NCBI GenBank assembly: GCA_913045225.1
Contig: CAJWPC010000006.1
Location: 1-64,000, forward strand
DNA: 64,000 bases
Source of the DNA: an uncultured Rhodobiaceae bacterium
GTDB lineage: Bacteria > Pseudomonadota > Alphaproteobacteria > Rhizobiales > TMED25
Direction: 5' to 3'
Made by a program: the position numbers and the translations under genes. Below the pieces are notes generated by a model, which had not been told where the DNA came from, did no database searches, and saw only the letters and a list, made by a program, of their open reading frames with translations. Shown here piece by piece: positions 9,807-22,000 of the stretch (positions are counted from its first letter, which is position 1; each line of letters opens with the position of its first letter).

Positions 9807-11024
9807 TTATGAAAAAAATTTTTTACAATATATCAAAGACTCACACAAACTATCAATATCTTTTTCATTATTATACATCGCGATGGATGCGCGACAAGTT
9901 GAGGTGACACCGAAGGATTGCATTAAAGGCTCAGCACAATGTGTCCCTGCCCTTATCGCAATACCTTTCTTATCAATTATTGTGCTTACGTCGTGCGGGT
10001 GTGCACCATCCATATTAAACGAAAAAATTCCTTTGCTATGAGCTGGATCCACAAAAAAAGATAAGCCATCAATTTCCTGTAACTTTCCTTTGGCGTAATC
10101 CGATATTTTAGCTTCGTGTTTATGAATTTCCTCAATACCAATGTCATTGATATACTTAATGGCATGCCCTAGCCCTACCGCCTGAGCGATTGGAGGCGTT
10201 CCAGCCTCAAACTTTTGTGGAGCATCGGCATAGGTGACATTATCCATTGTAACTTCAGCGATCATCTCCCCGCCCCCTTGAAAGGGCATCATATCCTTTT
10301 GGCGCTCTTTCTTCGCGTACAAAACACCAATACCCGAAGGGCCATATAGCTTGTGTCCAGTAAATACATAAAAGTCAACGCCTACTTCATCAACATCTAT
10401 TGTATCGTGCACCGCACCTTGCGTACCATCAATAAGAACAGGTATATCATTATTGTGGGCAATATTTACAATATCCTTTATTGGCTGAACGGTTCCAAGA
10501 ACGTTGGACATATGTGTTATAGCAATCATTTTGGTTTTCTTGGTAATCAGCGAGTTAAGATGATCAATATCTATGAGACCATTATGATCAATATTTACCC
10601 ATTTTAATACGGCACCGTTTCTCTCTCTGAGAAAATGCCACGGAACAATATTAGAATGATGCTCAAGCATAGATATTATAATCTCATCACCATTTTGAAT
10701 ATTTACTGAACCATAAGATGATGCAACCAAGTTTATTGCTTCGGTTGCATTTTTTGTAAATATAATCTCTTCGCTTGATTTTGAATTAATAAATCGTGCA
10801 ATTTCATTTCTGGCATCTTCAAAATTTTCAGTCGCCTTCATCGATAGATGATGTATGCCTCTGTGTACGTTGGCATATTCTTGCTCATAGACTTTCGTCA
10901 AACGATCGATAACTGTTTTTGGCTTTTGAGATGAAGCTGCGTTATCTAAATATACAGCGTTACCCTCATTTATCTTCATATTTAGAAACGGGAAATCAGA
11001 ACGTATCTTCTTGATATCAAACAT
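9807..11024 (-). CDS. sufS: Cysteine desulfurase SufS
   Basis: YLDNAASSQKP, HHSNIVPW, TGHKLYGPSGIGVLY (PLP Lys), RAGTHCAEPLM (catalytic Cys). Confidence 0.96.
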   Translation of the reverse strand: MFDIKKIRSDFPFLNMKINEGNAVYLDNAASSQKPKTVIDRLTKVYEQEYANVHRGIHHLSMKATENFEDARNEIARFINSKSSEEIIFTKNATEAINLVASSYGSVNIQNGDEIIISMLEHHSNIVPWHFLRERNGAVLKWVNIDHNGLIDIDHLNSLITKKTKMIAITHMSNVLGTVQPIKDIVNIAHNNDIPVLIDGTQGAVHDTIDVDEVGVDFYVFTGHKLYGPSGIGVLYAKKERQKDMMPFQGGGEMIAEVTMDNVTYADAPQKFEAGTPPIAQAVGLGHAIKYINDIGIEEIHKHEAKISDYAKGKLQEIDGLSFFVDPAHSKGIFSFNMDGAHPHDVSTIIDKKGIAIRAGTHCAEPLMQSFGVTSTCRASIAMYNNEKDIDSLCESLIYCKKFFS

Positions 11025-12366
11025 TGAGATTACCCTTTGAAACTCGATTGAGCATGTTATTCATTACATCTGCAAAAGTTTCTAATATCTTCTTATCTTT
11101 TATCTCTTCAAGCGCATCGGTTAAGAAAGCATGTACAAGCAGTCTTTTTGCCTCTTCCTCAGGTATTCCACGTGATTTGAGATAAAATAGCGAGTCCTGG
11201 CTAATTTGCCCTGTGGTTGCACCATGACCGCATTGAACATCATCTGCATAAATTTCAAGTTCAGGCTTCGCATCATGCTCAGCATTCTTTGAGAGTATAA
11301 GCGCATCAATCGATTGCTTTGCTATTGTCTTTTGCGCAATATCATCAACTATAATGTTACCTTGAAAGACGCCTTTTGAATTATCGTTCAATATGGATTT
11401 GTACTTCTCCCTACTTATTGTATTGGGTGCTTTATGCTTTACAGATAGCATGGTGTCAATATGACTATCACCATCGAGAAGGTTAATTCCAGAAATAGAA
11501 ATATTACTATTCGATCCATTGCAATTAATATCCCTGAATTCGCGCAGTAATTTTGAACCAGAAGATATTGTAAAACTATTAAATTCTGTATCATTTGCAA
11601 TATCTGCATATTGTTGATTAAATCCAATTGTGATTTGATTGTGAGCTTGATATTTAACGTTGTTTACAACGCAATTATTACCAATTTGCCAAATAATCGA
11701 AGATGTATAGAGTGCTTCAATATCAACTTTGTTTGATATTTTGAACTCAATGATATTGACGTGTGCACCATTTTGTACATTTATCATATGCCTATAATTA
11801 TAGAAACCATCATTATTTCCAACATGTATGATGTATATGTTATCGGCTATACCCTTGTTGTTATTAATGTTTATTATGGCGCCATCTTCCATCAGGGCTG
11901 TGTTTAAATTGAACATCTCATTTACATTCTGCGAGTGTTTTTCAGAATTTAGTTTAACTGCCCAATCTGGGATGGGGTCTTTCTTTAAAGATGTGACGCT
12001 GACAGTTTTCGTATCAGTATTGACAATGGATAATTGGCTCTGCATTGCTCCATCCATAAAAACAAGAACACTATCTTTATTTTCTTTTGCTTTTTTTACA
12101 ATCTCGAAATTATTTATGAAATTATCGAGGTTAACCGGCACAGGTTTAACGTCCGATTGAGATGGGATTCTCTCAAGCTTGCTTGAGATGTTAGTATATT
12201 TCCATTGCTCATTTCTGGTGGTGGGCAAGCCGTGTGCTCTAAAGAGCTCATATGCTCCGAGTCGAGCTGGATATAACGGATGCTTGATATCTTGATTAAT
12301 TATATTGTCTTTACAATAAGCAACAACTTGCTCTTCTACATTGATATTTTTTTCTTCAGTTAACAT
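11017..12366 (-). CDS. sufD: Fe-S cluster assembly protein SufD
   Basis: NEQWKYTN; C-terminal CGHGATTGQ...FYLKSRGIPEEEAKRLL motif; position between sufC and sufS. Confidence 0.93.
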   Translation of the reverse strand: MLTEEKNINVEEQVVAYCKDNIINQDIKHPLYPARLGAYELFRAHGLPTTRNEQWKYTNISSKLERIPSQSDVKPVPVNLDNFINNFEIVKKAKENKDSVLVFMDGAMQSQLSIVNTDTKTVSVTSLKKDPIPDWAVKLNSEKHSQNVNEMFNLNTALMEDGAIININNNKGIADNIYIIHVGNNDGFYNYRHMINVQNGAHVNIIEFKISNKVDIEALYTSSIIWQIGNNCVVNNVKYQAHNQITIGFNQQYADIANDTEFNSFTISSGSKLLREFRDINCNGSNSNISISGINLLDGDSHIDTMLSVKHKAPNTISREKYKSILNDNSKGVFQGNIIVDDIAQKTIAKQSIDALILSKNAEHDAKPELEIYADDVQCGHGATTGQISQDSLFYLKSRGIPEEEAKRLLVHAFLTDALEEIKDKKILETFADVMNNMLNRVSKGNLNV

Positions 12367-12373
12367 TTAAAAA

Positions 12374-13114
12374 CTATTTAATGTAGTTATTGTAACCCGA
12401 TTTCTCTAACTCTAGCGCGAGTGAACTATCACCTGTTTCTATGATTTTGCCATTATACATGATATGGACAAAATCCGGTTTTATATAGTCGAGCAGTCTT
12501 TGATAGTGTGTTATGACAATAAAGGATCTTTTTTCATTCCTTAAATTATTTACACCTTCAGCAACAAGTCTTAGCGCATCAATGTCTAAGCCAGAGTCCG
12601 TTTCGTCTAAGATACAAATCTCAGGGTCCAAAAGGGCCATTTGTAGTATTTCATTTCTTTTCTTTTCACCACCTGAAAAACCAACATTTAGAGGTCTTTT
12701 TATCATACTGTCATCAATATTTAATTCTGCAGATTTTTTCTTAACAAGCTTCATAAAATCTGGCGTTGATAAGACCTCTTTATTATTAGCTTTGTAATGG
12801 GCTTCTAGTGAGCTTTTTAAGAAAGTTAGCGTCGTAACCCCAGGTATTTCAATTGGATACTGAAAGGCTAAGAATAAGCCCTTCGTTGAGCGCTCATCTG
12901 CCTCTAGATCAAGCAAATCCTCGCCATTTAAATTTATCTCACCATTTAGTACAGTATAATCTTCTTTTCCAGCACAAACGTGCGCAAGAGTTGATTTACC
13001 AGAACCATTGGGCCCCATAATTGCATGCACTTCTCCAGGCCCAACATCCAAGCTAAAATTATTAAGAATTTCATTATCTTCGACTGAGACTGTAAGATTT
13101 GATATATTAAACAT
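12374..13114 (-). CDS. sufC: Fe-S assembly ATPase SufC
   Basis: Walker A GPNGSGKST, FSGGEKKRNEI, Walker B ILDETDSGLDIDAL. Confidence 0.97.
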   Translation of the reverse strand: MFNISNLTVSVEDNEILNNFSLDVGPGEVHAIMGPNGSGKSTLAHVCAGKEDYTVLNGEINLNGEDLLDLEADERSTKGLFLAFQYPIEIPGVTTLTFLKSSLEAHYKANNKEVLSTPDFMKLVKKKSAELNIDDSMIKRPLNVGFSGGEKKRNEILQMALLDPEICILDETDSGLDIDALRLVAEGVNNLRNEKRSFIVITHYQRLLDYIKPDFVHIMYNGKIIETGDSSLALELEKSGYNNYIK

Positions 13115-13124
13115 ATGAGACTAT

Positions 13125-14591
13125 TTACCCCACGCTTCCTTCAAGTGAAATTCCCACTAGCTTTTGGGCTTCTACTGCGAATTCCATTGGTAACTCTTGC
13201 AAGACCTCTTTGCAAAATCCATTAACGATTAAGGCAATTGCATCTTCAATATTGATCCCACGTTGGCCACAATAAAATATCTGATCATCTGATATTTTTG
13301 AAGTAGTTGCCTCATGCTCAAAAACCGAGGTTGAGTTTTTTGTTTCTATATATGGAACTGTGTGTGCTGAGCATTTATTTCCAATTAGTAGTGAGTCGCA
13401 TTGAGTAAAGTTACGTGCATTTTCTGCGCGGCGGTGTGATGAAACTAAACCACGATATGCATTTGAGGAGTGCCCCGCTGATATGCCTTTTGATATAATC
13501 TTACTACTTGTATTCTTCCCCAAGTGAATCATTTTTGTTCCAGAGTCTATTTGCTGATATGAATTAGAAATTGCAATGGAGTAAAATTCTCCGACTGAAT
13601 TATCACCGCGCAAAATACAAGAAGGGTATTTCCATGTCACAGCAGAGCCAGTTTCCACTTGGGTCCATGAGATCTTTGAGTTCTTTCCTCTGCAGTCACC
13701 TCTTTTTGTAACAAAGTTATATATGCCACCAACACCGTTCTCATCTCCTGGATACCAATTTTGGACGGTTGAGTACTTGATTTCAGCGTTTTCAAGTGCT
13801 ACCAACTCAACGACTGCAGCATGTAGTTGATTTTCATCTCTTTGTGGCGCCGTGCAACCCTCTAGATAACTGACATATGATCCTTTATCAGCGATAATTA
13901 GTGTTCTCTCGAACTGCCCTGTATTTTCAGCATTTATCCTGAAGTAAGTCGATAGCTCCATTGGACATCGTGTATTTGGAGGTATGTAAACAAACGATCC
14001 ATCAGTAAATACTGCGGAATTGAGTGCTGAGTAATAATTATCTGATTTTGGAACAACGGAGCTGAGATATTTTCTTACTAACTCGGGATGATCCTTGATG
14101 GCTTCTGATATTGAGCAAAAAATTATCCCCTCTTCTGAGAGTTTTTCTTTAAAAGTAGTGACAACAGATACCGAGTCAAAGACGGCGTCAACAGCGATAT
14201 TACTTTTTACACCTGAGAGTATTTCTTGTTCTTTTAGTGGGATGCCGAGTTTGTCATAGGTTTTCAAAAGCTCAGGGTCAACTTCATCTAGAGACTTTGG
14301 TCCATCAACATCTTTTGGTGCCGAGTAGAAATACATATCATTGTAATTGATTGAAGGATAATTTACCTTAGCCCATTCGGGTTCCTTCATTGATAAAAAT
14401 CTTTGATAGGCGTCTAATCTCCATTCGAGCATCCACTCAGGCTCATTTTTCTTTTGGGAGATGAATTTTATAGTTTCTTCTGTTAGTCCTATTGGTGCTG
14501 TTTCAGTTTCTAGATCGGTAGACCAACCAAACTTGTATTTATCTACACCAATATCGTCGACTTGTTTTACTGTTTCTTTAACTGCAGGCAT
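13125..14591 (-). CDS. sufB: Fe-S cluster assembly scaffold SufB
   Basis: [39 protein letters not shown] motifs. Confidence 0.97.
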   Translation of the reverse strand: MPAVKETVKQVDDIGVDKYKFGWSTDLETETAPIGLTEETIKFISQKKNEPEWMLEWRLDAYQRFLSMKEPEWAKVNYPSINYNDMYFYSAPKDVDGPKSLDEVDPELLKTYDKLGIPLKEQEILSGVKSNIAVDAVFDSVSVVTTFKEKLSEEGIIFCSISEAIKDHPELVRKYLSSVVPKSDNYYSALNSAVFTDGSFVYIPPNTRCPMELSTYFRINAENTGQFERTLIIADKGSYVSYLEGCTAPQRDENQLHAAVVELVALENAEIKYSTVQNWYPGDENGVGGIYNFVTKRGDCRGKNSKISWTQVETGSAVTWKYPSCILRGDNSVGEFYSIAISNSYQQIDSGTKMIHLGKNTSSKIISKGISAGHSSNAYRGLVSSHRRAENARNFTQCDSLLIGNKCSAHTVPYIETKNSTSVFEHEATTSKISDDQIFYCGQRGINIEDAIALIVNGFCKEVLQELPMEFAVEAQKLVGISLEGSVG

Positions 14592-14644
14592 ATCACTACT
14601 ATAACGTTATGATTAATAAAAATAGTTTATTTTAATATAATTGT

Positions 14645-15778
14645 TTAAAAGTTAAAATTCATCCCTTGAAGAGTATTATCTAACGTTTTGAGAAAAAAAT
14701 CTACTTGTTCAGGATAGTTATGCCAGCCAAAACTAACTCTTATTGCGCTATTTGCGTCACTTTCACTATATTTTAAGGCACGTAGAACGTGTGAGCCACC
14801 AATTTTCCCCGACGAGCAAGCGGCCCCTGCACTAACTGCTATCCCTTCAATATCAAGACCTATAATTATATTTTCTGATTTAAGGCCTGGAAATATTAAA
14901 GTTGAGATACTTGCATCTTTTTCTGAGTCGAGTGCCGGGATTATAATATTTTTTGAGATTTTCTTTACACCGTCTACCAGCTTTTTGTGTAATTTTAAAT
15001 TATTTGCATGTTCACTATCCATTTTGCTAACACATGCCTCAAGCGCTATTTGAAAGGCTGAGATACCAATTACATTCTCAGTGCCAGCTTTCCGACCGAA
15101 TTCCTGTTCTCCGCCAAAAACTTGTTTGTATACAGGCTGACTATTACGCATGTATGCAAGCCCAACGCCATGCAGTCCTCCAATTTTATGTGAAGCAAAT
15201 GAGGCAAAATCTACATAGGCTACAGCTTGCCGCACATCCATTTTTCCGAGTGCCTGTATCATGTCCGAGAAGAAAAGTGCTTCGTATTTTTTGCATATTT
15301 TTGAGATATCTTCTATTGGTTGCAATATACCTGTTTCGTTATTTATAAACATTACGCATACGAGTGTTTTGCCAGATAAACTTCGCAAGCGATTTTCAAA
15401 CTCAGCCAAATTAATTACACCATCTGGTGTTAGTTGACATTTTACTTTATTAATATCTGTAGACTGTACCGTTTCAATTACTGCGCTGTGTTCTGTTTCA
15501 AGATACAATACATTTTTTATTTTGTAGGTCTGTATGGCATGGCTTATAATGTAATTACACGCCTCAGTTCCGCTTGAGGTAAAAAGAATATTTTCTGTCT
15601 GACACTCTAAGATTTCTGAGATTAGTTCTCTAGCTTTACTAATTTGTGCTCTCGATCTTTGACCTTCTTGATGGACCGAAGATGGGTTATAAAATCCTTC
15701 TGCATTTCCGCTCTTCAGAAATTGACCCACTTCATCTCTAATTGGAGTTGATGCGGCATTATCAAAATATACTCTCAT
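14645..15778 (-). CDS. iscS: Cysteine desulfurase, IscS/NifS-like
   Basis: VYFDNAASTPI, FTSSGTEACN, FASHKIGGLHGVG, SAGAACSSGKI; first gene of suf operon. Confidence 0.92.
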   Translation of the reverse strand: MRVYFDNAASTPIRDEVGQFLKSGNAEGFYNPSSVHQEGQRSRAQISKARELISEILECQTENILFTSSGTEACNYIISHAIQTYKIKNVLYLETEHSAVIETVQSTDINKVKCQLTPDGVINLAEFENRLRSLSGKTLVCVMFINNETGILQPIEDISKICKKYEALFFSDMIQALGKMDVRQAVAYVDFASFASHKIGGLHGVGLAYMRNSQPVYKQVFGGEQEFGRKAGTENVIGISAFQIALEACVSKMDSEHANNLKLHKKLVDGVKKISKNIIIPALDSEKDASISTLIFPGLKSENIIIGLDIEGIAVSAGAACSSGKIGGSHVLRALKYSESDANSAIRVSFGWHNYPEQVDFFLKTLDNTLQGMNFNF

Positions 15779-16001
15779 GATTCAAGTATCCATCTGTAAT
15801 CAAAAAAAATTTCAACGATATTAAATGCACTAAAAATATAGAATTCCATATTCGGAATTAAAAACATCATGCAAATCCTTCACATTGAATTATTATTTAT
15901 ATATGCCGAAAATAAAAAAATTCATCCTATTGAACAAATATATTTACTATTGTTAATCATATATGCTAATTATTGCAAGTTGAATGCATTGGGAGGGATA
16001 A

Positions 16002-16643
16002 ATGCCAGAGATCATGTTTAATGGTCCATCAGGTCGTATTGAAGGACGCTACCACCACAACGAGAATCCTGAGTCTAAAATTGTTCTCTTGTTACACCCT
16101 CACCCAAAATTTGGTGGCACAATGAATAACCCAATCATACACAACGCGTACTATACTTTTGTTAAGAATGGGTTTTCAGTTTTAAGATTTAATTTTAGAG
16201 GTGTAGGAAAAAGTCAGGGAGAGTATGATGCCGGTATTGGCGAACTTTCTGACGCAGCATCTGCCTTGGATTGGATACAAGAGTTAAATAGGGACTCAAC
16301 AGGTTGTTGGGTTGCTGGATTTTCCTTTGGAGCCTGGATAGCAATGCAATTACTGATGAGGCGACCCGAAATAGAGTCATTTATATCAATATCTCCACCA
16401 GCTAATTTGTATGATTTCAATTTTTTGGCACCCTGTCCTTCATCAGGACTGATAATCAATGGCTCGGATGATATTGTTGCACCAAAACCTGACATTCAAA
16501 AGCTTGTCGATAGACTTAAATCCCAAAAAGGTATTGAAATTAATCATTCACTAATTGATGGGGCAAATCACTTTTTTGATAATGAAATTGACTCACTTAA
16601 CGAAGAAATTTCCAAATACATATCAAAAGTTCTAAAAAAATAG
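16002..16643 (+). CDS. Alpha/beta hydrolase (COG2945-like)
   Basis: LLLHPHPKFGGTMNN, FNFRGVGKSQG, GFSFGAWIA nucleophile elbow, GANHFF. Confidence 0.88.
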   Translation: MPEIMFNGPSGRIEGRYHHNENPESKIVLLLHPHPKFGGTMNNPIIHNAYYTFVKNGFSVLRFNFRGVGKSQGEYDAGIGELSDAASALDWIQELNRDSTGCWVAGFSFGAWIAMQLLMRRPEIESFISISPPANLYDFNFLAPCPSSGLIINGSDDIVAPKPDIQKLVDRLKSQKGIEINHSLIDGANHFFDNEIDSLNEEISKYISKVLKK

Positions 16644-16648
16644 AGCTC

Positions 16649-17761
16649 TTAACCTATTGGCCTAAATATAGACCCGCCACTCATTGCTGATTGGATACCT
16701 GTTGTCGTCGGGTATGAAATGTGTAAATTTAAGAGGCACCTTACCGCTAAATAAGCAAAAGCTTCAGACTCAATATACCTACTGCTGATACCAATACTGT
16801 CCGATGTGATTACTTCTTTTTTTGATAATTCTGAAATTTTTTGTGTTATATATTTATTTTTACTACCACCGCCGCATATAATAATTTTGTTCACATCACT
16901 TGGGAAATACTTCATGGCATCAACGATTGTATTTGCCGTGAAATAACTTAAAGTTGAAATTAAATTTTGCGGTGATTTTTCGTTGCTTTTGAGATATTTA
17001 TGGAAATAATTCCGATCTAATGATTTTGGCGGCGTTCTATTAAAAAATTCATCACTCATCAATGTTGTAAGAAATTTACCATCTACATCTCCCTGCAATG
17101 CTAATCGACCTTCATCGTCAAACTCTTTTGAAAAATACTTAGTCATCATATCATCTATGAGACAGTTACCTGGGCCAGTATCGAATGCAATAACGCATTC
17201 CCTGTCAATATAAGTTATATTTGATATACCCCCAATATTCACAACTGCTATTGGCCCCTGAAAGGTCTTACTAAATCTCGCGGCGTGATATATGGGAGTC
17301 AAAGGGGCACCTTGACCACCATTTAATATATCGCATATTCTAAAATTAAAAATAACAGGGATTTTTGTCCTATTGGATAAATATTTTGGATCTCCAAGCT
17401 GTATTGAAATTTTATCGGATGGACTATGATATACTGTCTGACCATGATAGCCGATCAAATCTACTTTTAATGATAGGGCAGTATTTTTCTCTAAAAGTTT
17501 ATTGATAGCAAATAGATTTAAGTCTGATAGAGATCTCTTCAATTTATGGATATCAGCCCAGCTTATATTTTTTTCATGAAATTGTTCTGATGCCTCTTTT
17601 AATTTAACTTTAATATCAACCGGATAATCAATTGAACAATTCACGATATAGTCATAAATCATAAATCCATCAGTTTGTATAAGAGAAGCGTCAATACCAT
17701 CCATTGAGGTTCCGCTCATTAAACCAATAGAATAAAATTTTTTTACATTTTTTTTACACAT
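16649..17761 (-). CDS. anmK: Anhydro-N-acetylmuramic acid kinase
   Basis: GLMSGTSMDGIDA, GYHGQTVYH, VVNIGGISNIT, FDTGPGNCLID, CGGGSKN. Confidence 0.96.
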   Translation of the reverse strand: MCKKNVKKFYSIGLMSGTSMDGIDASLIQTDGFMIYDYIVNCSIDYPVDIKVKLKEASEQFHEKNISWADIHKLKRSLSDLNLFAINKLLEKNTALSLKVDLIGYHGQTVYHSPSDKISIQLGDPKYLSNRTKIPVIFNFRICDILNGGQGAPLTPIYHAARFSKTFQGPIAVVNIGGISNITYIDRECVIAFDTGPGNCLIDDMMTKYFSKEFDDEGRLALQGDVDGKFLTTLMSDEFFNRTPPKSLDRNYFHKYLKSNEKSPQNLISTLSYFTANTIVDAMKYFPSDVNKIIICGGGSKNKYITQKISELSKKEVITSDSIGISSRYIESEAFAYLAVRCLLNLHISYPTTTGIQSAMSGGSIFRPIG

Positions 17762-17825
17762 TTATATTGATATGTAAGCCAACGTATTTAATATAAATTT
17801 AATTTTTATCAATTTATCTTAAGAC

Positions 17826-19082
17826 ATGGCAAACTTAAATAAGAAAAAATTTAAATCGGAATTTTTGCATACTCTAAGCGATAGAGGCTTTATTCACCAA
17901 ACCTCTAATGATGATGACGCCGACCATTATTTGCATAGTGAAAATGCAGTGGGCTATATTGGATTTGATTTGACCGCAAAAAGCTTACATGTTGGCTCTC
18001 TCCTGCAAATCATGCTTCTAAAATGGATGCAGGTTTACGAACATAAACCTATTATTCTTTTTGGAGGAGGAACGACTTTAATTGGTGACCCCTCAGGAAA
18101 AGATGAGACCAGAAAAATAATACAGGAAAATGATATTAGTCAAAATGAGATTGGGATTTTGAAAGTATTTAAAAAATTTCTTAATCTTGATAAAAGTAAG
18201 ATAATCATAGAAAATAATGCAAATTGGCTGAAAGATCTAAATTATATTTCCTTCTTAAGAGACTATGGAAAACATTTTACCCTAAATAGAATGTTAACAT
18301 TTGACTCTGTGAAGTTAAGATTAGACAGAGAGCAGCCTCTTACATTTTTAGAGTTTAATTATATGCTGTTTCAGGCATATGACTATCTTGAATTATTCAA
18401 GAGGCATGGTTGTAGAGTGCAAATGGGCGGCTCTGATCAATGGGGTAATATTATAAATGGTATCGAGTTGATCAGACGAACATGCAAAGATGAGGTATAT
18501 GCCATAACTACGCCACTAATTACAACAGCATCAGGATCAAAAATGGGAAAAACAGCCGATGGTGCCATCTGGCTAGATGAAGACCTGACAGACCCTTATG
18601 ATTTTTGGCAATTCTGGAGAAATACTGATGATAAGGATGTAGTTAGATTCTTAAAGCTTTTTACAGACATATCAATGGGGGAGATAAATAAATTATCAAA
18701 ACTCAAAGGCGAGGAAATTAATGAGGCTAAAAAAATCCTAGCTAACGAACTGACCAAAAATACCCATGGTGAGGAGATTTCTGAAAAGGTATATAATTCT
18801 GCCTTGGAGACTTTTGAAAAAAAGGTAATATCAGAAAATCTCCCCGTGAAAATATTAAATTCTAGTAGTTTTTCTAATGGCTATGGGCTCCTTAGTATTT
18901 TAGTTGAGGTTGGGTTTGCAAGTTCAAACAGTGACGCAAGAAAATCTATACATAACGGCGCGATAAGACTAAATGATATAAATCTTAATGATCCATCTAA
19001 AATTTTTTCAAGTGAAGAAATTAATGGCTCAAAATTATCCTTTGGAAAGAAAAAACACTTGCTTTTAAGAATAAATAATTAA
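17826..19082 (+). CDS. tyrS: Tyrosyl-tRNA synthetase
   Basis: Class I aaRS; GFDLTAKSLHVGSL (HIGH-like), FGGGTTLIGDPSGK, QMGGSDQWGNI, SKMGKT (KMSKS-like), C-terminal S4 domain. Confidence 0.96.
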   Translation: MANLNKKKFKSEFLHTLSDRGFIHQTSNDDDADHYLHSENAVGYIGFDLTAKSLHVGSLLQIMLLKWMQVYEHKPIILFGGGTTLIGDPSGKDETRKIIQENDISQNEIGILKVFKKFLNLDKSKIIIENNANWLKDLNYISFLRDYGKHFTLNRMLTFDSVKLRLDREQPLTFLEFNYMLFQAYDYLELFKRHGCRVQMGGSDQWGNIINGIELIRRTCKDEVYAITTPLITTASGSKMGKTADGAIWLDEDLTDPYDFWQFWRNTDDKDVVRFLKLFTDISMGEINKLSKLKGEEINEAKKILANELTKNTHGEEISEKVYNSALETFEKKVISENLPVKILNSSSFSNGYGLLSILVEVGFASSNSDARKSIHNGAIRLNDINLNDPSKIFSSEEINGSKLSFGKKKHLLLRINN

Positions 19083-22000
19083 TCATAATCAAAAGCATCT
19101 CGGAATATACCTGGGGCCAATAGTCCAGTGGGATTTACTATAAGAAGAGTGTTCTCACCCCAAGACTCCCTCGCAATCTGAAAAGGAAGTGAAAACATAC
19201 AATTATCATCACCACCTGTTAGAACCGGTCCAAATATTGGGATAGTTCCAAATGATGCATTCAATTCATATTCCGGGCAATAGGTGCCGGGTAATTTTAA
19301 TGTACCCGTCTCATTATTTAATTGACCACTTAGTTGAAACTTTACATTTTGCCCAAAAAGCTCCGCCCCGTCGATTAGAAGTGTTTCATCGATAATTCTA
19401 TATCTTGCCCTTGAATCAAATTGAACTCTATTGATGTCAATCAATTCACTTGGGCTTGACTCCACAAATAATCTTGCTAAATATTTATCATTATAGATAT
19501 CAATATTTTCTATAAATACTTCCCCGCTCATATTATTGATATTTGGACCGGTGGCTCGAAGTTGTAAATTGCCATTAAAACCATTCTGATATAGCCCCAA
19601 GAAGCCCAAAAAAGCACCAGCATCTGCAGTATTTACCCCTAAGTCTGCTGGCAAATCTTCTTCTTGTAAGGTGTATTTAACTTCAATTCGTTTACTGGTA
19701 TCCTGACTAAAAAAACCATCCAGCTGCATCCGATTAAGTTTTTTATTTTGCACAATAATTTCACCTGAAAGCAGTCCAATTTCTCGATTATTACCAATCA
19801 CCTTATCAATGTTAACGATGTTTAAGCGCATATTCGGTAGATTTTTCAAAATATTATTATCATCCCTCTCTCGGGAAAATAAATTTTCTTGGATAAAGCC
19901 TGATAAATCAGCTTCTTTTGCTATTACATCAGCCATTAGTATATTATTTTCAACGTAACCAATTACCTGCGCATCTGAAATATCATCAGATGATAAATTT
20001 AGCACTTCAAAATCTACTAAATCCCAATTATTTGTCAGGGAGTTAAAAGACCTCCTCAGCTCAAGTTCAAAAACAATGCTCTCTGCATCATACTCAATCT
20101 TGTACTTCGCAACTCCGTCATTAGTAGGCTTATCAACTATAAATCTAACTTCAGCCCTCTCATTGGTAAGCTTCGCATTTCTAAAAAATGGATATAAAAT
20201 ACTTACATTCGTTAAGTCACTTGTGATGCTTACTTTATCAAAAGAGTTTATATCTAAATTATCGATATCTGAGAGTGGTAGTACAATATTTACCTCTGTC
20301 GGTATCCTACCTAATCCAGTTATGTAATTTGCCAAAGCAGGCTGGAGTATGCTCAATTCTGTTGGACTAGGCTGCGCTTCAATTGCTATCTCCAATTTAG
20401 GCTCAATTGACGAGATATCAGCGAGGATATCAAATTTAGATTGTATTCCACTAATATTAAATTCCCCAGAAGAGCTTATTTTTGAGTTCTCAATCTGAAA
20501 TACAGCAAGCGGCGAAATAAACACATTTTCATTATCAAGTCTAAATGAGAATTGTTCAACTTCAATGTTTGCCTTTAAATCTTCACCAAAACTGGGCCCG
20601 GTAGCGGTTAGAAACTCAACATTGGTAGCAATATTAGCGTTACCTGAGATCCTTGACTCAACTGATTTTAACTTTTCAGGATTAATACCTAAATATGTCA
20701 AATAATCAACGCATACATTCAGCTCACACTCTGCGTTTATATCAAATGAAGCAATACTTTTTTCGCCAATAATATTAATTTCACCTGAAGTTTGTGTTAT
20801 GCTTGCCAAGCCTTTCTCGAGAATTAAATTTCCATTGAAAATTTCAGCAAATATTTTCCCGTCATTGAGCGTTATCGCCCCACTTCCATCAGAGATTTTT
20901 GGGTGACCTTTATAGTATGAAAATTCAGAGTCCCTGAACTCCATCCGCATATCAACTGAAGAATTACCTTCTCTATCAGTCATCCTATTAAGTGTTAACT
21001 CATCAATAGATCCTGTATATACATTTTGGCTAAACCAATTCGTGATTTTATTTTCATTTACTAGGGAAAATAATTCTTTAACATTTTCAACATTTGAATT
21101 TTCAATCATGATTTCAATTTCTTTATTATTAGCAAGTTCCTCTTCTCTCATACTTAGCTGACCCTCACTGAGGTCACCGTCTAATTTTTGAAAATTAATC
21201 TCATTATTTGCCGGATCAACATTCACAATAACGTTCCCGTTATTAACTATTTGCTGCCCGTTCTTGAATAGACTGAGACCCGAAAGATTGGCGTCAAATG
21301 TAGATATTTTTCCGCTGCCATCATAATTTAATTGAATTACCCCTTTGGTCTTCACACTAAAATCATCATGCTTTATTTGTATCTCATTAATATCTACCTG
21401 CTCCTCGGAACTGATATAGGAAACGCTAAAATATGCATCTTCAATATTATGAATATCTTGTTTTGAATATGGCAGATCTACTTCAAAGCTACCCGCGCCA
21501 ATGTTTAAATCTAAGGTCGAGTCAATTATCCTTCCCAATTTATTAAAATTAAGATTGAGACGTCCTGACAGATTACCATCATAAAAATTCTCATAGGATT
21601 TAGAATTGATACCCGCCATAAACTGAGTCATATTGATATTCTTAAATATGATGTCTACATTCGTAATACCGTTCGCAGTATTATGATTTAATAAAATTAT
21701 TACACTTTGAGAGTCGACTGAGGAGTCCTTGATATATTCAAATTTTAAGTCTCGAGAGCCATTAATTAATTCTGAAGTAAGTGATACATTATCCAGATTA
21801 ACTTGCTGGTGGGTTGACTCAATCGAAATAGATCCATTCTCCAAACTTATGGTGTTATTCGAATTTTGTTTGGCATTATTATTTTGTAGTGCAACATTTA
21901 CAGCACTAAGTATATTTTGATAAAAATGATGAGATGTGGCTGCCTGATTCCCAAATTCTAAAGCATCAATATAGGGCACCTGATTTTGATCATTATTTAT

